Positions 52,106 through 62,028 of a stretch of 64,000 bases of DNA are shown here, in pieces. The stretch's first letter is position 1; each line of letters begins with the position of its first letter. The notes beneath the pieces are model-generated. The model was given only the letters and a program-made list of their open reading frames with translations. It searched no databases and was not told where the DNA came from. A program made the translations under genes and the position numbers. Source of the DNA: Novipirellula artificiosorum (GTDB taxonomy: Bacteria; Planctomycetota; Planctomycetia; Pirellulales; Pirellulaceae); contig NZ_SJPV01000008.1 in NCBI RefSeq assembly GCF_007860135.1, positions 1 through 64,000 on the forward strand. Direction: 5' to 3'.

Positions 52106-53545
52106 CTACGCTAACAAATCCCTCACCACTCTTCCGTGCACGTCGGTCAAGCGATAGTCGCGTCCTTGGAAGCGATAGGTGAGCTGCTCGTGATTGAATC
52201 CAAGCAGATGCAAGATTGTGGCTTGCAGGTCATGCACATGGACAGGGTTTTCTGTCACGCTGAAGCCAAGTTCATCCGATTGTCCATATTCAAAACCGCG
52301 TTTCACCCCTCCACCTGCCATCCACATCGTGAACGCATCCGGATAGTGGTCGCGTCCAAGCACCTGGCTGTTGGCCGTACGTCCTTCGCGGAACGGTGTC
52401 CGGCCAAACTCGCCTCCCCAAACGACCAGCGTTTCGTCGAGTAGGCCTCGTTGTTTCAAATCCTTGATCAACGCCGCGATGGGTTTGTCCATGGTGGCAC
52501 ATTTCTTGGTCAATCCATCGGTGATCCCTTCGCCAGGGTTGGTTCCATGGAAATCCCATCCCCAATCGAAGAGCTGAACGAATCGTACGCCTGATTCCAC
52601 CAACCGGCGGGCGAGCAAGCAGTTGTTGGCAAGACTGGATTCACCTGGAACCGCACCATACTGCTGGAGCGTCGTCGCGGATTCTTGCGAAATGTCCATC
52701 ACTTCCGGCACCGACATTTGCATTCGAAATGCCAGTTCATATTGAGCGATGCGTGTCAACGTTTCGGGGTGTCCCATTTCAGCAGCTTGAATTTCATTCA
52801 GATCGCGCAGTGCGTCCAGCGTCATCCGCCGCATGGCACGGTCCATTCCCTTGGGGTTGGAAGCATAGAGCACGGGGTCTCCCTTCGATCGGCATTGGAC
52901 CCCTTGGTAGACCGAGGGCAAGAAACCGCTCCCGAAGGATGCTTTGCCGCCGTTTGGCTGGACGCCGCTTGAAATCAGGACCACGAACCCGGGTAGATTC
53001 TCGTTCTCGCTGCCCAAGCCATACGTCACCCATGATCCCATCGATGGACGGCCCGATCGCGGTGATCCGGTGTAGACCAGCAATTCCGCTGGGGCATGAT
53101 TGAACTGGTCGGTGTACATCGAATGGACCAAGCAGAGTTCGTCGGCGATGCCGTGGAAGTTCGGAATCGCATCGGACATCCATGCGCCGTGCTTGCCCAC
53201 CTGCGACCACGCGCGCGGCGAGCCCATTAATTTCGGTGTGCCACTGGTAAAGGCAAACTCCTTTCCTTCCAAGAACTCTGCAGGGCAATCCTCGTCCGAA
53301 TGTTCAACGAGGCTGGGCTTGAAATCGAACAGGTCCAAGTTCGGAGGCGAACCGGTCATGTGAAGGTAGATCACCCGCTTCGCCTTGGCAGGAAAGTGCG
53401 GGGGTTTACAACGGAGTGGATTGTTGGCCAGCGTGGGTTCGGTATCCAGCAGCGATGCGAGTGCCATGCCGCCGACGCCGGCAGCGGATTGCTGCAGGAA
53501 ATGCCGCCGAGTTCGCAGTTGAATTTGTTCGGATCGTGGGTTCAT
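52106..53545 (-). CDS. DUF1501 protein with Tat signal
   Basis: The 479-residue protein starts with a twin-arginine signal (LRTRRHFLQQSAAGVGGMAL) and continues with the DUF1501 fold, related to alkaline phosphatase/sulfatase enzymes: RVIYLHMTGSPPNLDLFDF, FVVLISSGVQPNGGKASFGS, RFVQLFDWGWDFHGTNPGEG, LVVWGGEFGRTPFREGR, GRDHYPDAFTMWMAGGGV. It begins 5 nt after the cytochrome/DUF1553 gene stops, and such pairs are a planctomycete hallmark, probably handling sulfated or other polysaccharides. Confidence 0.94.
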   Translation of the reverse strand: MNPRSEQIQLRTRRHFLQQSAAGVGGMALASLLDTEPTLANNPLRCKPPHFPAKAKRVIYLHMTGSPPNLDLFDFKPSLVEHSDEDCPAEFLEGKEFAFTSGTPKLMGSPRAWSQVGKHGAWMSDAIPNFHGIADELCLVHSMYTDQFNHAPAELLVYTGSPRSGRPSMGSWVTYGLGSENENLPGFVVLISSGVQPNGGKASFGSGFLPSVYQGVQCRSKGDPVLYASNPKGMDRAMRRMTLDALRDLNEIQAAEMGHPETLTRIAQYELAFRMQMSVPEVMDISQESATTLQQYGAVPGESSLANNCLLARRLVESGVRFVQLFDWGWDFHGTNPGEGITDGLTKKCATMDKPIAALIKDLKQRGLLDETLVVWGGEFGRTPFREGRTANSQVLGRDHYPDAFTMWMAGGGVKRGFEYGQSDELGFSVTENPVHVHDLQATILHLLGFNHEQLTYRFQGRDYRLTDVHGRVVRDLLA

Positions 53546-53550
53546 GCTTG

Positions 53551-55878
53551 CTACCGTTTCATTAACAATTCATCGAGATTCAGAAGGACATTTCCGACCA
53601 CCGACCAGGCAGCCAGCTCGGCGAGGTCCATGCCGTCGATGGGCTCACCGATCGGATCGGTTGCCATCGCCGCGGCAGCTTTTGCATCCTTTAGGAACAC
53701 CTTGTGTGCATCTGTGTACAACGTTTTGATTCGGTCGATTTCTTGATTCGTCGGATTGCGAGTCAAGCAGACGCGGAATGCGAACTGGATCTTTTCGCGT
53801 TCGGTTTCGCCGGCGGTGATCATTCGCCGCGCCAATGCCTGGGCGGCTTCGACGTAGACGGGATCGTTGAGCGTCACGAGAGCTTGCAGCGGAGTGTTGG
53901 TTCGGATGCGGCGAATCGTACAAACCTCGCGATTTGGCGCATCGAACTGGGCCATCGAGGGGTAGGGGCTTGAGCGTCGCCAGGAGGTGTAGATCCCACG
54001 TCGGTAGCGATTGGGGCCAGCGCTCGTGGTCCAATCGGTTTTGCCGCCAAACGCCGCCTTGAGGCCCAGTTCGGGTTGAGGGGGGTTGGCGGGTGGGCCC
54101 CCCATGATGTCGCTCAACAGTCCGCTGGCGAACAATGCTTGGTCACGTACCATTTCAGCCGAGACACGAAACCGAGGTCCGCGAGCGAGCAGACGGTTTC
54201 TCGGATCGGCTTGTTGAAGTATCTCGTTGGTTGCCGAAGTTTGTCGATACGTTGCCGACATCACGATCGTTTTGAGCAGCGACTTCAGATCCCAGCCATT
54301 CTCTTGCAGTTCAACCGCCATCCAATCGAGCAATTGCGGATGCGACGGCAATTCGCCTTGCGAGCCGAACTCTTCGCTCGATTCGACAATGCCGATGCCG
54401 AACAATTGTTCCCAATGACGGTTGGCGATCACTCGGGCCGTCAAAGGGTTCTCTGGATCCACCAACCATTTTGCAAGATCGAGTCGGTCCGGACTCGTTG
54501 GATCCGACAGAGGGTGAAACGCTTGGGGCGTCGACTCGTGGACTTCTTCACCTTTGCTCAAGTAGTTTCCGCGAATTTGAATTGTCGACGTTCGTCGCTT
54601 GTTGGTCGGCAACTCTTGCATGATTGGAACGGTCGCCCGTGGTTTGGTCTTCTCAAGTTCCTGTTGCAATGCCAGCAGCTCGGGATGCGGAGCGTTGGAT
54701 TGAGCCTTGACCGCCTCGATTTCATGTTGCAACGCGGTTCGTGCGGCGGTTTGCTCGTCCGACCAAAGTTCAAGCACCGGCCGTTCGTCTTTCTGGTCAT
54801 GATCCGCGGTATGATTGAAGAAGGCGAAGAACTGGAAGTACTCCGTATGCGAGATCGGGTCGTACTTATGAGTGTGGCATTGGGCACAAGCCATGGTTGT
54901 CCCCATCCAAACAGCCATGGTGGTATTCACTCGGTCGATGATCGCAGCGTTGCGGAATTCTTCATCGTTTGTCCCCCCTTCGCTGTTGGTCATCGTGTTA
55001 CGGTGAAACGCGGTAGCAATCAGTTGTTCTTCGGTCGGTTCGGCAAGCAAGTCGCCAGCGATTTGTTCGATCGTGAATTGGTCAAACGGCTTGTTCTGGT
55101 TGAGCGAATCGATCACATAGTCGCGAAACGCCCAAATTTCGCGTGGTGGATCATCTGCGTAACCCGCTGAATCGGCGTAGCGAGCGAGGTCCAACCAGAC
55201 GCGCGCCCAGCGTTCGCCGTACGATGGTTTCGCCAATAGCGAATCGACATACGCTTCGTAGGCCTGATCGCTGGGGTCATCGGCAAACGCCTTGGCCTCC
55301 TCCCAAGTCGGTGGCAGGCCGGTTAGATCGATGGACAATCGCCGAGCCAAGGTCAAGCGGTCTGCTTCGGGCGCGGGGCTCATCCCCTGTGCTTCGAGCT
55401 TGGCCAAGACAAAGGCATCGATTGGATTGCAAACCCATTGGTCGCCCTCGATGGACGGCTGCGCGGGGCGAATTGGTTTTTTGTACGACCAGTGCTTTGC
55501 ATACGCGCCACCCTGTTGAATCCAGTTCTGGAACAAATCGATTTCGTCGTCCGAAAGCGGTTTGCCTTTGTCGGTTGGCGGCATCCGCATGTCCTCGTCA
55601 TCCGACGCAATCCGCAAAACAAGCTCGCTAGCGCCAGGGTTCCCCGGTACCACCGCGGCGTAACCCCCGAGATCCTGCACTGCGCCCGATTCGGTATCGA
55701 GCCGCAACCCTGCTTCCCGGCTCCCTTCGTCGGGGCCATGGCAGCTGACACACTTGCTGAACAGGATCGGACGAATATCGCGATTGAAGTCAATCGATTC
55801 GTCGGCCCGAGCAAAACCGAGAAAGACAAAGACGAACGAGAACGTCAGAAAGCGACATCGAGAATCGACATACTTCAT
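53551..55878 (-). CDS. Cytochrome c / DUF1549 / DUF1553 protein
   Basis: From ATG 55878 the 775-residue protein has a signal peptide (FLTFSFVFVFLGFARA) and a c-type cytochrome (PSC) domain with C-V-S-C-H (PILFSKCVSCHGPDEGSREA). DUF1549 follows (WVCNPIDAFVLAKLEAQG to CAQCHTHKYDPISHTEYFQF, with a second CxxCH), then DUF1553 (VDPENPLTARVIANRHWEQL, LPSHPQLLDWMAVELQENGW, TPLQALVTLNDPVYVEAAQA). It is the first gene of a two-gene operon with the DUF1501 protein. The longer start at 55929 would add 17 residues that weaken the signal peptide. Confidence 0.93.
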   Translation of the reverse strand: MKYVDSRCRFLTFSFVFVFLGFARADESIDFNRDIRPILFSKCVSCHGPDEGSREAGLRLDTESGAVQDLGGYAAVVPGNPGASELVLRIASDDEDMRMPPTDKGKPLSDDEIDLFQNWIQQGGAYAKHWSYKKPIRPAQPSIEGDQWVCNPIDAFVLAKLEAQGMSPAPEADRLTLARRLSIDLTGLPPTWEEAKAFADDPSDQAYEAYVDSLLAKPSYGERWARVWLDLARYADSAGYADDPPREIWAFRDYVIDSLNQNKPFDQFTIEQIAGDLLAEPTEEQLIATAFHRNTMTNSEGGTNDEEFRNAAIIDRVNTTMAVWMGTTMACAQCHTHKYDPISHTEYFQFFAFFNHTADHDQKDERPVLELWSDEQTAARTALQHEIEAVKAQSNAPHPELLALQQELEKTKPRATVPIMQELPTNKRRTSTIQIRGNYLSKGEEVHESTPQAFHPLSDPTSPDRLDLAKWLVDPENPLTARVIANRHWEQLFGIGIVESSEEFGSQGELPSHPQLLDWMAVELQENGWDLKSLLKTIVMSATYRQTSATNEILQQADPRNRLLARGPRFRVSAEMVRDQALFASGLLSDIMGGPPANPPQPELGLKAAFGGKTDWTTSAGPNRYRRGIYTSWRRSSPYPSMAQFDAPNREVCTIRRIRTNTPLQALVTLNDPVYVEAAQALARRMITAGETEREKIQFAFRVCLTRNPTNQEIDRIKTLYTDAHKVFLKDAKAAAAMATDPIGEPIDGMDLAELAAWSVVGNVLLNLDELLMKR

Positions 55879-56048
55879 GAGGAGGTTGCTACCAGGAAGG
55901 CTTGGAGGCGGTAGGAGAAAACACTTCAAAGAGGAGGACTTGGCCCCATTGTAGTCGACACGGAAGTGTGGGGTGCCATGGGGATGGTGGGACTCGACTT
56001 CATCCTAGTATTCCGACTCAGCTTGAATTGCGAGTAGGCGTTCGAAGT

Positions 56049-56105
56049 AGGGCCGGTTCCCACCGGCCAAATCACTTGAGAGTGTGGCCGGTAGGAAACG
56101 GCCCT
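56049..56105. repeat. Hairpin AGGGCCGG / GGCCGGTAGG
   Basis: AGGGCCGGTTCCCACCGGCC (56049-56068) pairs with the reverse complement of GGCCGGTAGGAAACGGCCCT (56086-56105), 2 mismatches, 17-nt loop. One of two hairpins in the 606-base gap (55879-56484) that holds no gene. Confidence 0.6.
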
Positions 56106-56228
56106 TCCCGAAAATTGAGCTGCGGCGGAATACCAGCCCGGGTGATTCATCCGTCCAAACCTATTCCATCTAACCCTTTGTATGCGATCAGCCTACACCG
56201 ATTGAGTCAAAAACAGACTGTGCACGTT

Positions 56229-56293
56229 GGAGTCGTAGGCTTAAGCCGATTCAGCAACGATCCAGCTCGCAATCGGCTAAAGCCTACCACTCC
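56229..56293. repeat. Inverted repeat GGAGTCGTAGGCTTAAGCC
   Basis: GGAGTCGTAGGCTTAAGCC (56229-56247, extended to 56251) and its near-complement at 56271-56293 (2 mismatches over 23 bp) flank a 19-nt spacer. The arms read like a dispersed planctomycete intergenic repeat. Confidence 0.6.
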
Positions 56294-56484
56294 TACGAAT
56301 AATCCGGGCTAGCCAAAATGGGGCAAGTCGTGCGGTGCAACTTCGCCGGGGCCCCAAGCGAGAGGCAGGCAGATAGCTAGCAACTCACAATTCTTCCGTG
56401 ATGTCTCAATTGACTTTGCGCGGACGCTTTTCCTAGTCTCGGGCCTTGATCTGGAACCGTGTTTCCTTCTAGCACCCGAGTCAC

Positions 56485-57936
56485 ATGTCCTTTGGGCGGC
56501 GTTCGATTGATCGTCGGCGGCGAGTCTTGTATTCGACTCAGCAGGCTGATTTAGAAACCTCGACAGCGGCAAGCCGCCGAGCGGCTGAGCATTTGCGCGA
56601 AGCGAGGAAGCCGACCGCTGCGTTTGCCTCGCGGGTCCATCGGCGAATCCGGGGCCGATGGTTTTCGCTGGTTCCTGTGAAACGTCGCACGCTGGTCTCG
56701 GTCGCATCTGCACTGGGTGCGATAGCGCTGCTGCTTTGTGCGGCTCACTATGCGTCGGTGGCCTGGCCCGCGATTGCAAACCGGCCTGAAATTTCACGGC
56801 CATTGCGGTTGGATCGGCCCGACAGTTTTGGACGATGGGTTCAGTGTGTGCTGTTAGCGGCTTCGGCGGGAGTCTCGTTGATGATCTACCAAGTCCGCCG
56901 CTATCGCGTCGACGATTACACGGGCCAATACCGATTATGGCGTTTGGTGCTGATGACGTTGGTTGTTGCCAGTGTCAATTCGCTCGTTTCCCTTGTCGAT
57001 TGGGCTGGCGCCATCATGGACGTTGGATTCGGAAAACGCGTCGCGCTTTCCGGCAATGATTGGTTTCGTTTGGTGATCTCGATTGGCGGAGCCATCTTGT
57101 GCTTGCGGATGGTCGCGGAGGTGCGTCGTTCGCGTTGGTCGCTGTTGACCATGATCGGCGCATGGATCTTCTTCGCCATTCCCGTGGCGGCGAAATGGAA
57201 CTTTATCGAAGTCGATTCGCTCGGCCGATGGACCTTGGTCACGTGTGCGCCGCTGCTCGCATGCACGACGCTTTTGATTTCGCTGGGCGGCTATTTGCGA
57301 ATGCTGTTCCGCCAAGTTCGCAACTTGGACGAAAACGACTCGTTGAGTGAACGGTTTCAACTCTTCAAGTTGCAAGTGTTGCAGCGAGCAAAAACCGAAG
57401 ACGCCACAGAGAACCACGATCCATCGTTGAAAACCGAGGCGTTTTCAACACCAGCTGCTGAATCGAAAGAGCACTCGGCACGGGATTCGGAAGATCGGCC
57501 TGGACCGTTGCCTCGCAAAAAACGCCGCTGGTTTGGGTTGAGAGCAGCCAAAGATCCGAGCTTGGAGGAGTCTTCCTCGAAGCCAACGGAGGCCGTCGTC
57601 GGTGAGGCGGACCCGGACGAGGGAGCGAAGAACGACCGAACGCACGAGAACGAAGCCCCCAAACGCAAACGTTTTTCACTTGGCTTCTTGAGCCGAAATA
57701 AGGAAAGTGTTCATGGGAGCACGCGGGAAGACGACGACGCAGGCGTGGATGCAGAGGATCGCCAAGGCTCGATGCCAAGCAGCCAACGATCTCGCTACAC
57801 GGAAGGCGATTCGCGAGACGACGCATCGGGTTCGGAAAGCGAATCCAATTCCGACGATATCGATTGGGATTCACTGAGCAAGGCGGAGCGTCGCCGGCTC
57901 CGCAAACAGCTTAAGCGGCAAGGCAGAGCCGCTTAG
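56485..57936 (+). CDS. Six-helix membrane protein with charged tail, unknown function
   Basis: The 483-residue protein has an Arg-rich N-terminus (MSFGRRSIDRRRRVLYSTQQ) and about six transmembrane helices between 72 and 285 (TLVSVASALGAIALLLCAAH, WVQCVLLAASAGVSLMIYQV, LVLMTLVVASVNSLVSLVD, FRLVISIGGAILCLRMVAEV, LLTMIGAWIFFAIPVAA, CAPLLACTTLLISLGGYL). A 190-residue charged, disordered tail ends LSKAERRRLRKQLKRQGRAA. The SKAERRRLRKQ ending recurs in planctomycete proteins by my recollection. No function known. Confidence 0.72.
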   Translation: MSFGRRSIDRRRRVLYSTQQADLETSTAASRRAAEHLREARKPTAAFASRVHRRIRGRWFSLVPVKRRTLVSVASALGAIALLLCAAHYASVAWPAIANRPEISRPLRLDRPDSFGRWVQCVLLAASAGVSLMIYQVRRYRVDDYTGQYRLWRLVLMTLVVASVNSLVSLVDWAGAIMDVGFGKRVALSGNDWFRLVISIGGAILCLRMVAEVRRSRWSLLTMIGAWIFFAIPVAAKWNFIEVDSLGRWTLVTCAPLLACTTLLISLGGYLRMLFRQVRNLDENDSLSERFQLFKLQVLQRAKTEDATENHDPSLKTEAFSTPAAESKEHSARDSEDRPGPLPRKKRRWFGLRAAKDPSLEESSSKPTEAVVGEADPDEGAKNDRTHENEAPKRKRFSLGFLSRNKESVHGSTREDDDAGVDAEDRQGSMPSSQRSRYTEGDSRDDASGSESESNSDDIDWDSLSKAERRRLRKQLKRQGRAA

Positions 57937-58088
57937 CATCGCGGGATCAATAACTAACGCGTGGCCTCGTCCATTACCAAAGTCGTCACTTGTTATTCAC
58001 GCGATGCTTAGGGATAAGTCTGAGCCGCTGATGACGCGACCGCTACGAATCTCGACAGGCTTCGGGTATTTTGTTCGGAGGCTGTCAG

Positions 58089-58127
58089 TGAACGCTGAAT
58101 GCTGAACGCTGAACGCTGAACGCTGAA
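58089..58127. repeat. Heptanucleotide tandem repeat GCTGAAC
   Basis: About five near-perfect units of a 7-base repeat (TGAACGC / TGAATGC) in the gap before gltX. It is too short and lacks spacers, so it is not CRISPR. It could be a phase-variable or replication-slippage tract near the gltX promoter. Confidence 0.6.
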
Positions 58128-58170
58128 AAACACGTCTCCCCCTTTTCCATCTCCCAACTCCTTAGCCTCC

Positions 58171-59718
58171 ATGATCCGCACCCGATTTGCCCCCAGTCCG
58201 ACCGGATACCTTCACATCGGTGGTGTCCGCACCGCCCTCTTCAATTGGCTGATCGCGCGTCAATCGGGCGGCCAATTTGTTCTTCGTATCGATGACACCG
58301 ATTCCGGTCGCAATGTGGCTGAAGCGATCAAGCCGATCTTGGAGGGGTTCCGTTGGCTCGGCATGAATTGGGAGGAAGGGCCCGAGACGGGTGGTCCGCA
58401 TGAGCCCTATTATCAATCGCAGCGAGCGGAGCGGTACGCACAGGCGGCCGCAAAACTGCTGCAAAGTGGGCATGCCTATCGCGATTATGCAAAGCCGGAG
58501 GAGTTCAATGCACTAAGGCAAGAGGCGGAAAAAGCGAAGGTGCAATTCATCTACGATCGCCGCTGGATGGCTGCGGACGATGCGGCCGCGGCCGCGTTTG
58601 AAGCCGAGGGCCGCACGGCGGTGGTGCGGCTAAAAATGCCTCGCGAGGGCCAGTGTGTGATTTCGGATCGGGTGCGTGGCGAGGTTCGAGTGGATTGGGC
58701 ATCCGAACAGGACCATGTGATCCAACGCGCCGACGGCAGCTGCTTGTACCATTTGGCCAGTGTGGTGGACGATCATGATTTTGAGATTTCACATGTGATT
58801 CGCTCGGAAGAGCATTTGTCGAACACGCCGCGGCAAATCTATATTCTCGAGTCATTAGGTTACGAGCGACCGATCTATGCTCATTTGCCTTATGTCGCCG
58901 AGCCAGGGGGGCATTCGAAGTTAAGCAAGCGAAAGCTGGCCAAGTATCAGAAGAACAAGGATTTTGCCCAATTGCTCGACCATGGCCAGCGGATCGCTGA
59001 GCGATGCGGGATTGCAACCGAAGCGGACACGTTCAACCCTGTGATCATTGATTTTTATCGCGAGATCGGCTTCACAGCGGACGCGATTTTGAACTACTTG
59101 CTGCTTTTGGGCTGGTCGCTCGATGGCGAACGGGAAAAGTTCACGGTGGAAGAGATGACAAAGCTGTTTTCGCTCGAACGAGTGACCAAATCGCCGGCAT
59201 CCTTTGATCCGCAAAAGTTGCTCTCGTTCCAAGGGGACGTCTTTGCAGCCCTGTCTCTGGAAACGCGGATCGCCAACGTGATGCCGTTCGCGGTTGCTGC
59301 GGGGCTTGTCGAATCGGGCGATGCCGATGCCGCGTCCAAATTGGGCGAAGTGGTTCAAGCGGCAGGCGATCGATTGAAGATTGCGGGCGACATTCTGGAT
59401 TTCGACTACTGTTTCGTGGACGAGTTCGACGTCGACGAAAAAGCTTACCAAAAGCGGATCGAGAAGCCGGAATCGGCAAAACCGCTGCTCGGAAAGCTGC
59501 GTGCATGCATCGATAATGCGGATCGGTTCGATGCGGTGTCGGCTGAGACGCTCGTGAAGCAATTTTGCGAGGACGAAGGGATCAAATTGGGGGATATCAT
59601 TCACGCCCTGCGAGTCGCGACGACCGGTCGTGCAGCGGGGTTCGGCATGTTTGAAACCTTGGCCGTGATTGGTAAGGACAAGGTCGCTGAGCGAATCGGC
59701 AAGGTGGCTTCGGCTTAG
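58171..59718 (+). CDS. gltX: Glutamyl-tRNA synthetase
   Basis: The enzyme charges tRNA-Glu (and in bacteria lacking GlnRS, tRNA-Gln). The 515-residue class I synthetase has the HIGH-type motif YLHIGG (13-18) in FAPSPTGYLHIGGVRTAL and the KLSKR motif (250-254) in GGHSKLSKRKLAKYQ. The core RSEEHLSNTPRQIYILESLG is typical. The C-terminus (FCEDEGIKLGDIIHALRVAT) is the anticodon-binding part. Length is normal. Confidence 0.96.
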   Translation: MIRTRFAPSPTGYLHIGGVRTALFNWLIARQSGGQFVLRIDDTDSGRNVAEAIKPILEGFRWLGMNWEEGPETGGPHEPYYQSQRAERYAQAAAKLLQSGHAYRDYAKPEEFNALRQEAEKAKVQFIYDRRWMAADDAAAAAFEAEGRTAVVRLKMPREGQCVISDRVRGEVRVDWASEQDHVIQRADGSCLYHLASVVDDHDFEISHVIRSEEHLSNTPRQIYILESLGYERPIYAHLPYVAEPGGHSKLSKRKLAKYQKNKDFAQLLDHGQRIAERCGIATEADTFNPVIIDFYREIGFTADAILNYLLLLGWSLDGEREKFTVEEMTKLFSLERVTKSPASFDPQKLLSFQGDVFAALSLETRIANVMPFAVAAGLVESGDADAASKLGEVVQAAGDRLKIAGDILDFDYCFVDEFDVDEKAYQKRIEKPESAKPLLGKLRACIDNADRFDAVSAETLVKQFCEDEGIKLGDIIHALRVATTGRAAGFGMFETLAVIGKDKVAERIGKVASA

Positions 59719-59934
59719 GGCGTCGAAGCCGCTGTTGGCGAGCTGCCGCTCGGAGACAAAATCGTCGCATCAAACCAGAACTCGCCCGATGAACGGATGA
59801 GCGAGGCGAGCGGTTATCCTTGTTGCAGTGAAAACGGTATGATTTACGGCAGCACGGATTGTCGGTTCCGGCGTGATCGCGTTCAATGCACCGACAATCG
59901 CTCCTCTTTTTTGTTTCTGGCCCTAGGAATTGCC

Positions 59935-61230
59935 ATGTTTCGATCGATTTTACCGCTTGGTTTCGGCCTGCTGGTCTGCGTTGGGTTCGTTGGTTGCCGG
60001 CAAGAGGCACCGGTAGAATTTGAGCCGAATATGGTCCACGCCATGAAGTACCAGATCCAGGAAGGGATCCCGATGGATCAAGCGTCGAAGGATACGACGT
60101 GGGTGGTGACTAAGATGTTTGGGACGCCCAATCAGCCGAAAGTGCCTGACTTTGTTCACGAAGACGAGGATTTGGATGCGCTCGTTTCGGAGCAGCGATT
60201 GATGCGAGCGTCTGGGCCCTTGGACGAGGACGGTCGAGGGCTTTATCGAAAGCACTGTGCCTTGTGCCATGGCGTGACCGGAAACGGACGAGGAACGACC
60301 GCCGCGATCTTGAATCCCTATCCTCGCGATTATCGGATGGGGATTTTTAAGTTCAAATCGACGCCTCGTGGTTCGAAGCCGACGCGAGAAGATGTTTCGC
60401 GGTCGATCCGCAATGGGATTGCTGGCACGGCAATGAACAAGATCCCGGAACTGTCCGAGGAAGATGTGCAGTCGCTCGTTGACTATGTGATCTATCTCTC
60501 GTGGCGAGGTGAATTGGAGCGGGCTTTAATTGACGACGCGATTTTCGAGCTTGATCTGGAAGCTGGCGATCGAATCATCAGTCCCGAGTTGGCCAACAGC
60601 GAAAAGGAAGAAGACAAGGAATTGTTTGCCGAGCAATGGGAAATTGCCACCGATTTTGCAGCCGAGATCGCTGATTCGTGGCTCGAAGCCGAAGACGAGG
60701 TCATCGAAGTGCCCGCGCCTCCGGCCGACCTTCCTGTGCCCAACTCTCGCAAGGAATTTGTCGAGATGCTTGCCAGTTCTCAAGGTGATGCGTTGAAGGC
60801 GTCGGTCGAGTCGGGGCAAAAGCTGTTCGTCGGCAAGATCGCTTCTTGCAGCAAATGCCATGGCGAACAAGGGCTCGGCAACGGACAGACGACCGATTAC
60901 GACGATTGGACAAAAGATTGGACCACGCGGATCGGGCTGAAACCCGAGGAACGTGAAACGCTCGTGCCGCTACTGGCGCGCGGGGCCTTGCCGCCGATCA
61001 ATGCCGTTCCGCGGAACTTTGCCGAAGGTATTTTCCATGGAGGAGCCGATTCGGAGGACTTGTACCGGCGAATCACTCAAGGGATCGACGGAACGCCGAT
61101 GCCGGCGGCAACCTTCGTCGAGGGCGAGTTTGAGCAGGGCGACGTCTGGCATCTGATCAATTTTATCCGTTCCCTGCAGACGACCGACCATGACCCGTCG
61201 TCGGACCCCGAAGTGCAGCAGGTTTTGTAG
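59935..61230 (+). CDS. Diheme cytochrome c lipoprotein
   Basis: From ATG 59935 (MFRSILPLGFGLLVCVGFVG, lipobox VGFVGC) the 431-residue protein has two cytochrome c domains: C-A-L-C-H at 108-112 and C-S-K-C-H at 305-309. Each is followed by a downstream Met-ligand region (GTAMNKIPELSEEDVQSLVD, GTPMPAATF...VWHLINFIR). An acidic linker joins them. The layout fits an electron-transfer subunit for a membrane oxidoreductase; no other respiratory genes are next to it. An earlier in-frame start at 59797 looks non-coding. Confidence 0.88.
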   Translation: MFRSILPLGFGLLVCVGFVGCRQEAPVEFEPNMVHAMKYQIQEGIPMDQASKDTTWVVTKMFGTPNQPKVPDFVHEDEDLDALVSEQRLMRASGPLDEDGRGLYRKHCALCHGVTGNGRGTTAAILNPYPRDYRMGIFKFKSTPRGSKPTREDVSRSIRNGIAGTAMNKIPELSEEDVQSLVDYVIYLSWRGELERALIDDAIFELDLEAGDRIISPELANSEKEEDKELFAEQWEIATDFAAEIADSWLEAEDEVIEVPAPPADLPVPNSRKEFVEMLASSQGDALKASVESGQKLFVGKIASCSKCHGEQGLGNGQTTDYDDWTKDWTTRIGLKPEERETLVPLLARGALPPINAVPRNFAEGIFHGGADSEDLYRRITQGIDGTPMPAATFVEGEFEQGDVWHLINFIRSLQTTDHDPSSDPEVQQVL

Positions 61231-61233
61231 TCG

Positions 61234-62028
61234 ATGCGAACGTACCTTCACCTCCTTGACGAAGTTCTCAACCACGGTCTCGATCGCGATGACCGGACCG
61301 GCGTAGGGACCCGTGGGCTTTTCGGGCGTCAAATGCGTTTTGATCTCAGCGAGGGCTTTCCGCTGCTGACGACCAAGAAGCTGCATGTTCGTTCGATCAT
61401 TTACGAATTGTTGTGGTTTCTGCGCGGCGACACCAACGTTAATTGGCTCCAGAAGAATGGGGTGACGATTTGGGATGAGTGGGCCGACGACAACGGCGAA
61501 CTTGGGCCCATTTACGGAAAGCAATGGCGCAGTTGGCCGTCTGCGGATGGTTCCACTGTCGATCAGATCGCTTGGGTTCAGCAGGAGATCCAGCAGAATC
61601 CGCAATCTCGACGATTGGTGGTGTCGGCGTGGAACGTGGCCCAGGTTGAGCAGATGGCTTTACCACCGTGCCACCTTCTTTTTCAATTCTATGTGGCGGG
61701 AAACAGGTTATCGTGCCAGTTGTACCAGCGCAGTGCCGACCTGTTCCTGGGCGTCCCGTTCAACATTGCAAGCTACGCGCTGTTGACGATGATGATGGCG
61801 AAGGTCACGGGGTTAGAGGCAGGGGATTTTGTGCACACGCTCGGCGATGTTCATTTGTACCGGAATCATTTCGATCAGGCACGCGAACAACTGTCTCGGC
61901 ATCCGAAACCGCTGCCGAGCATGCAGATTCTGTCCACTCCTGAATCCATCGACGGCTTCGGCTTCGACGATTTTCAGCTCATCGACTACGATCCGCATCC
62001 GCGAATCAAGGCACCCATTGCAGTATGA
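61234..62028 (+). CDS. thyA: Thymidylate synthase
   Basis: ThyA makes dTMP from dUMP with methylene-tetrahydrofolate. The 264-residue protein has the catalytic Cys146 in ALPPCHLLFQFYVA, the dUMP-binding Arg region RDDRTGVGTRGLFG, and RSADLFLGVPFNIASYALLT. The C-terminus IKAPIAV is the conserved end. It starts 3 nt after the cytochrome gene stop, and its TGA overlaps the folA ATG (ATGA). Confidence 0.96.
   Translation: MRTYLHLLDEVLNHGLDRDDRTGVGTRGLFGRQMRFDLSEGFPLLTTKKLHVRSIIYELLWFLRGDTNVNWLQKNGVTIWDEWADDNGELGPIYGKQWRSWPSADGSTVDQIAWVQQEIQQNPQSRRLVVSAWNVAQVEQMALPPCHLLFQFYVAGNRLSCQLYQRSADLFLGVPFNIASYALLTMMMAKVTGLEAGDFVHTLGDVHLYRNHFDQAREQLSRHPKPLPSMQILSTPESIDGFGFDDFQLIDYDPHPRIKAPIAV

Noticed and set aside
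54076..55170. 364-codon plus-strand frame inside the cytochrome/DUF1549 gene
   Set aside because: Antisense of a convincing protein; no signal, motif or start context.
58089..58127. Possible CRISPR array
   Set aside because: Units are 7 bases with no spacers; it is a simple tandem repeat. No cas gene or other array was seen in the window.
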